Source: an uncultured Bacteroidales bacterium (GTDB lineage Bacteria; Bacteroidota; Bacteroidia; Bacteroidales; Bacteroidaceae). Taken from it: DNA of 15,726 nt. The stretch spans positions 1 to 15,726 of the forward strand of contig CADCOX010000157.1 of NCBI GenBank assembly GCA_902803195.1. Direction: 5' to 3'. Positions 14,375 to 15,726 of the stretch are shown here, one piece after another. How positions within the stretch are numbered: position 1 is the first letter of the stretch; the number at the start of each line of letters is the position of its first letter. Position numbers and translations under genes: made by a program. The notes under the pieces are model-generated. The model was not told the DNA's origin and ran no database searches. It saw only the letters and a program-made list of their open reading frames with translations.

Positions 14375-14439
14375 CAATAAAACTCTGAAGTTTGCACGAT
14401 GAAAGCCTAACTTTTTTGCATATTCGTGCATTTCAAGGC

Positions 14440-15726
14440 TCAAAATGGCATATCATTGGTCGGATTGGGCGCTCCAAACGGGCTGTTATTGTTGTCAGCG
14501 GCTGGCAGAGGAGGTAGGGACGGAGCTTCGCTTGAAGGCAGTTCAGGTCCCTCGGGTACGTCACCATTTATGGCATCAGAGTCGTATGTCACCTTCTCGC
14601 CCGGCATGGGAATATAAGCTTCCTCATCGAGGTCCTGGAAACGAGCATATTCGCTGCGGAAGCGCATGATGACTGTATCGACGGCACCATTACGGTGTTT
14701 AGCGACGATGAATTCAGCCATTCCTTTCATATTACGTCCTTTCTCGTCGTTATATATTTTATAGTACTCAGGACGATGAATGAAGCAGACCATGTCGGCA
14801 TCCTGCTCGATAGCTCCCGATTCACGCAGGTCGCTGAGTTGCGGACGCTTGCCTTCCTCGCCTTCACGCTTCTCAACGCTACGATTCAACTGCGAAAGCG
14901 CGATGATCGGGATGTTCAGTTCCTTGGCTAAGCCTTTGAGTGAGCGCGAGATATTGGAGACCTCTTCTTGTCGAGAGCCGAAACTGGTGCCCGAACCATT
15001 CATGAGCTGGAGATAGTCGATGAGGATGAGTTTGACCCCGTGTTCACGCACAAGTCGACGAGCCTTTGTACGCAGTTCGAAGATGGAGAGTGAAGGGGTG
15101 TCGTCAATATAAAACGGTGCATCATAGAGCGAGCGAATTCGGTTGCCGAGTTGTCCCCACTCATAAGGCAGTAGCTGTCCGCTCTTCATCTTGTCGCCTG
15201 TAATCTCGCAGACGTTCACCATCAGACGTTTAACCAACTGGACATTACTCATTTCGAGCGAGAACATCGCGACAGGTTCACGCATATCGACAGCAATCTT
15301 CTTGGCCATCGAGAGGACGAAAGCCGTCTTACCCATAGCCGGACGGGCGGCGATGATAATGAGGTCGGAGTTCTGCCATCCGCTGGTGATCTTGTCGAGA
15401 TGAGGGAAGCCACTGGAGAGACCCGAGAGACCGTCTTGTCGTGCGGCGGCTTTCTTCAGTTCTTCATAGGCCTCATGGATGACAGGGTTAATCTGCGTGA
15501 AGTCTTTCTTCAGATTCTGTTGGGTAATCGAGAAGAGTTTGCCCTCGGCCTCTTGCATAAGGTCCTCTACGTCAATAGTCGAGTCGAAAGCATCGCGCGA
15601 AACCTGACTGGCAAAGGTGATGAGTTCGCGGGCAAGGAATTTCTGAGCAATAATGCGGGCATGGTATTCGATATGAGCCGACGATGTGATGTTAGAAGTC
15701 AGTTGTACTAAGTAGAGACGTCCACC
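14440..15726 (-). CDS. dnaB: Replicative DNA helicase DnaB, C-terminal part
   Basis: The frame is open from the right edge to the stop at 14440 (428 residues visible; the true start is outside, and the Met at 15558 is internal). DnaB is the ring helicase that unwinds DNA at the fork. The visible part begins in the N-terminal helical domain (GGRLYLVQLTSNITSSAHIEYHARIIAQ), passes through the linker and covers the RecA-like SF4 domain: GLSSGFPHLDKITSGWQ, Walker A ARPAMGKTAF, SLEMSNVQLVKR, Walker B LILIDYLQLM, IPIIALSQLNRSVEKR, LRESGAIEQDADMV and the arginine-finger region AKHRNGAVDTVIMRF. The last 45 residues or so are Pro/Ser/Asn-rich and end NPTNDMPF, much like the C-terminal tip of SSB. No intein is seen in the visible Walker regions. 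Confidence 0.96.
   Translation of the reverse strand, partial: GGRLYLVQLTSNITSSAHIEYHARIIAQKFLARELITFASQVSRDAFDSTIDVEDLMQEAEGKLFSITQQNLKKDFTQINPVIHEAYEELKKAAARQDGLSGLSSGFPHLDKITSGWQNSDLIIIAARPAMGKTAFVLSMAKKIAVDMREPVAMFSLEMSNVQLVKRLMVNVCEITGDKMKSGQLLPYEWGQLGNRIRSLYDAPFYIDDTPSLSIFELRTKARRLVREHGVKLILIDYLQLMNGSGTSFGSRQEEVSNISRSLKGLAKELNIPIIALSQLNRSVEKREGEEGKRPQLSDLRESGAIEQDADMVCFIHRPEYYKIYNDEKGRNMKGMAEFIVAKHRNGAVDTVIMRFRSEYARFQDLDEEAYIPMPGEKVTYDSDAINGDVPEGPELPSSEAPSLPPLPAADNNNSPFGAPNPTNDMPF

Noticed and set aside
14400..14439. Terminator after dnaB (AGCC...GGCT around TGCA...TGCA)
   Set aside because: The pairing is broken into short pieces, and the orientation of the T run does not fit the minus-strand gene.

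Overview
The window looks like ordinary chromosome from a member of the Bacteroidota, most likely a gut or oral Bacteroidales of the Prevotella/Bacteroides type. The evidence is: repeated TAnnTTTG -7 promoter boxes instead of TATAAT, A/T-rich leaders without Shine-Dalgarno motifs, a DUF4301 gene (a family I know mainly from Bacteroidota), a eukaryote-like GlgB, and a secreted C69 dipeptidase. Base composition is moderate and even. I see no phage, insertion sequence, integrase, CRISPR array or defence gene. Thirteen genes are supported: twelve protein genes (two cut by the window edges) and one tRNA.

Layout, left to right. (1) Positions 1-1373, minus strand: a YhcH/EbgC-like sugar protein followed by glgB, glycogen branching enzyme, whose 3' end is outside the window. 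(2) 1454-4946, minus: a secreted 14-repeat MORN protein with its terminator, and upstream of it a long RelA/SpoT-type (p)ppGpp synthetase whose hydrolase centre is lost. (3) 5000-6720, plus: a DUF4301 protein with its own promoter and a strong 3' hairpin. (4) 6739-6970: tRNA-Arg(TCT) with promoter and terminator. (5) 7038-9413: a divergent pair, a secreted M15 peptidase (minus) and a secreted C69 dipeptidase (plus), sharing a small symmetric promoter region. (6) 9417-10073: a 116-base inverted-repeat element filling the gap before msrC (free methionine-R-sulfoxide reductase). (7) 10081-10353: two adjacent tandem arrays with the same 22-base period, then a bidirectional terminator. (8) 10388-15726, minus: dnaB (cut by the right edge), pheT, yebC and a bacterial PH-domain membrane protein, with a 147-base inverted-repeat element between pheT and yebC.

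The genes are mostly housekeeping: replication (dnaB), translation (pheT, tRNA-Arg, yebC), stringent response (relA), storage carbohydrate (glgB, YhcH-like), envelope or peptide turnover (M15, C69) and oxidative repair (msrC). The observations most worth following are the paired 22-base arrays, in which most units of both families can fold as a 5-base stem with an 8-base loop; the DnaB C-terminus, which ends in a Pro/Asn-rich linker plus NDMPF and so resembles the SSB protein-interaction tip; the two gap-filling inverted-repeat elements; and the nucleotidyltransferase-like motifs of the DUF4301 protein. I did not find a clear new multi-gene system.
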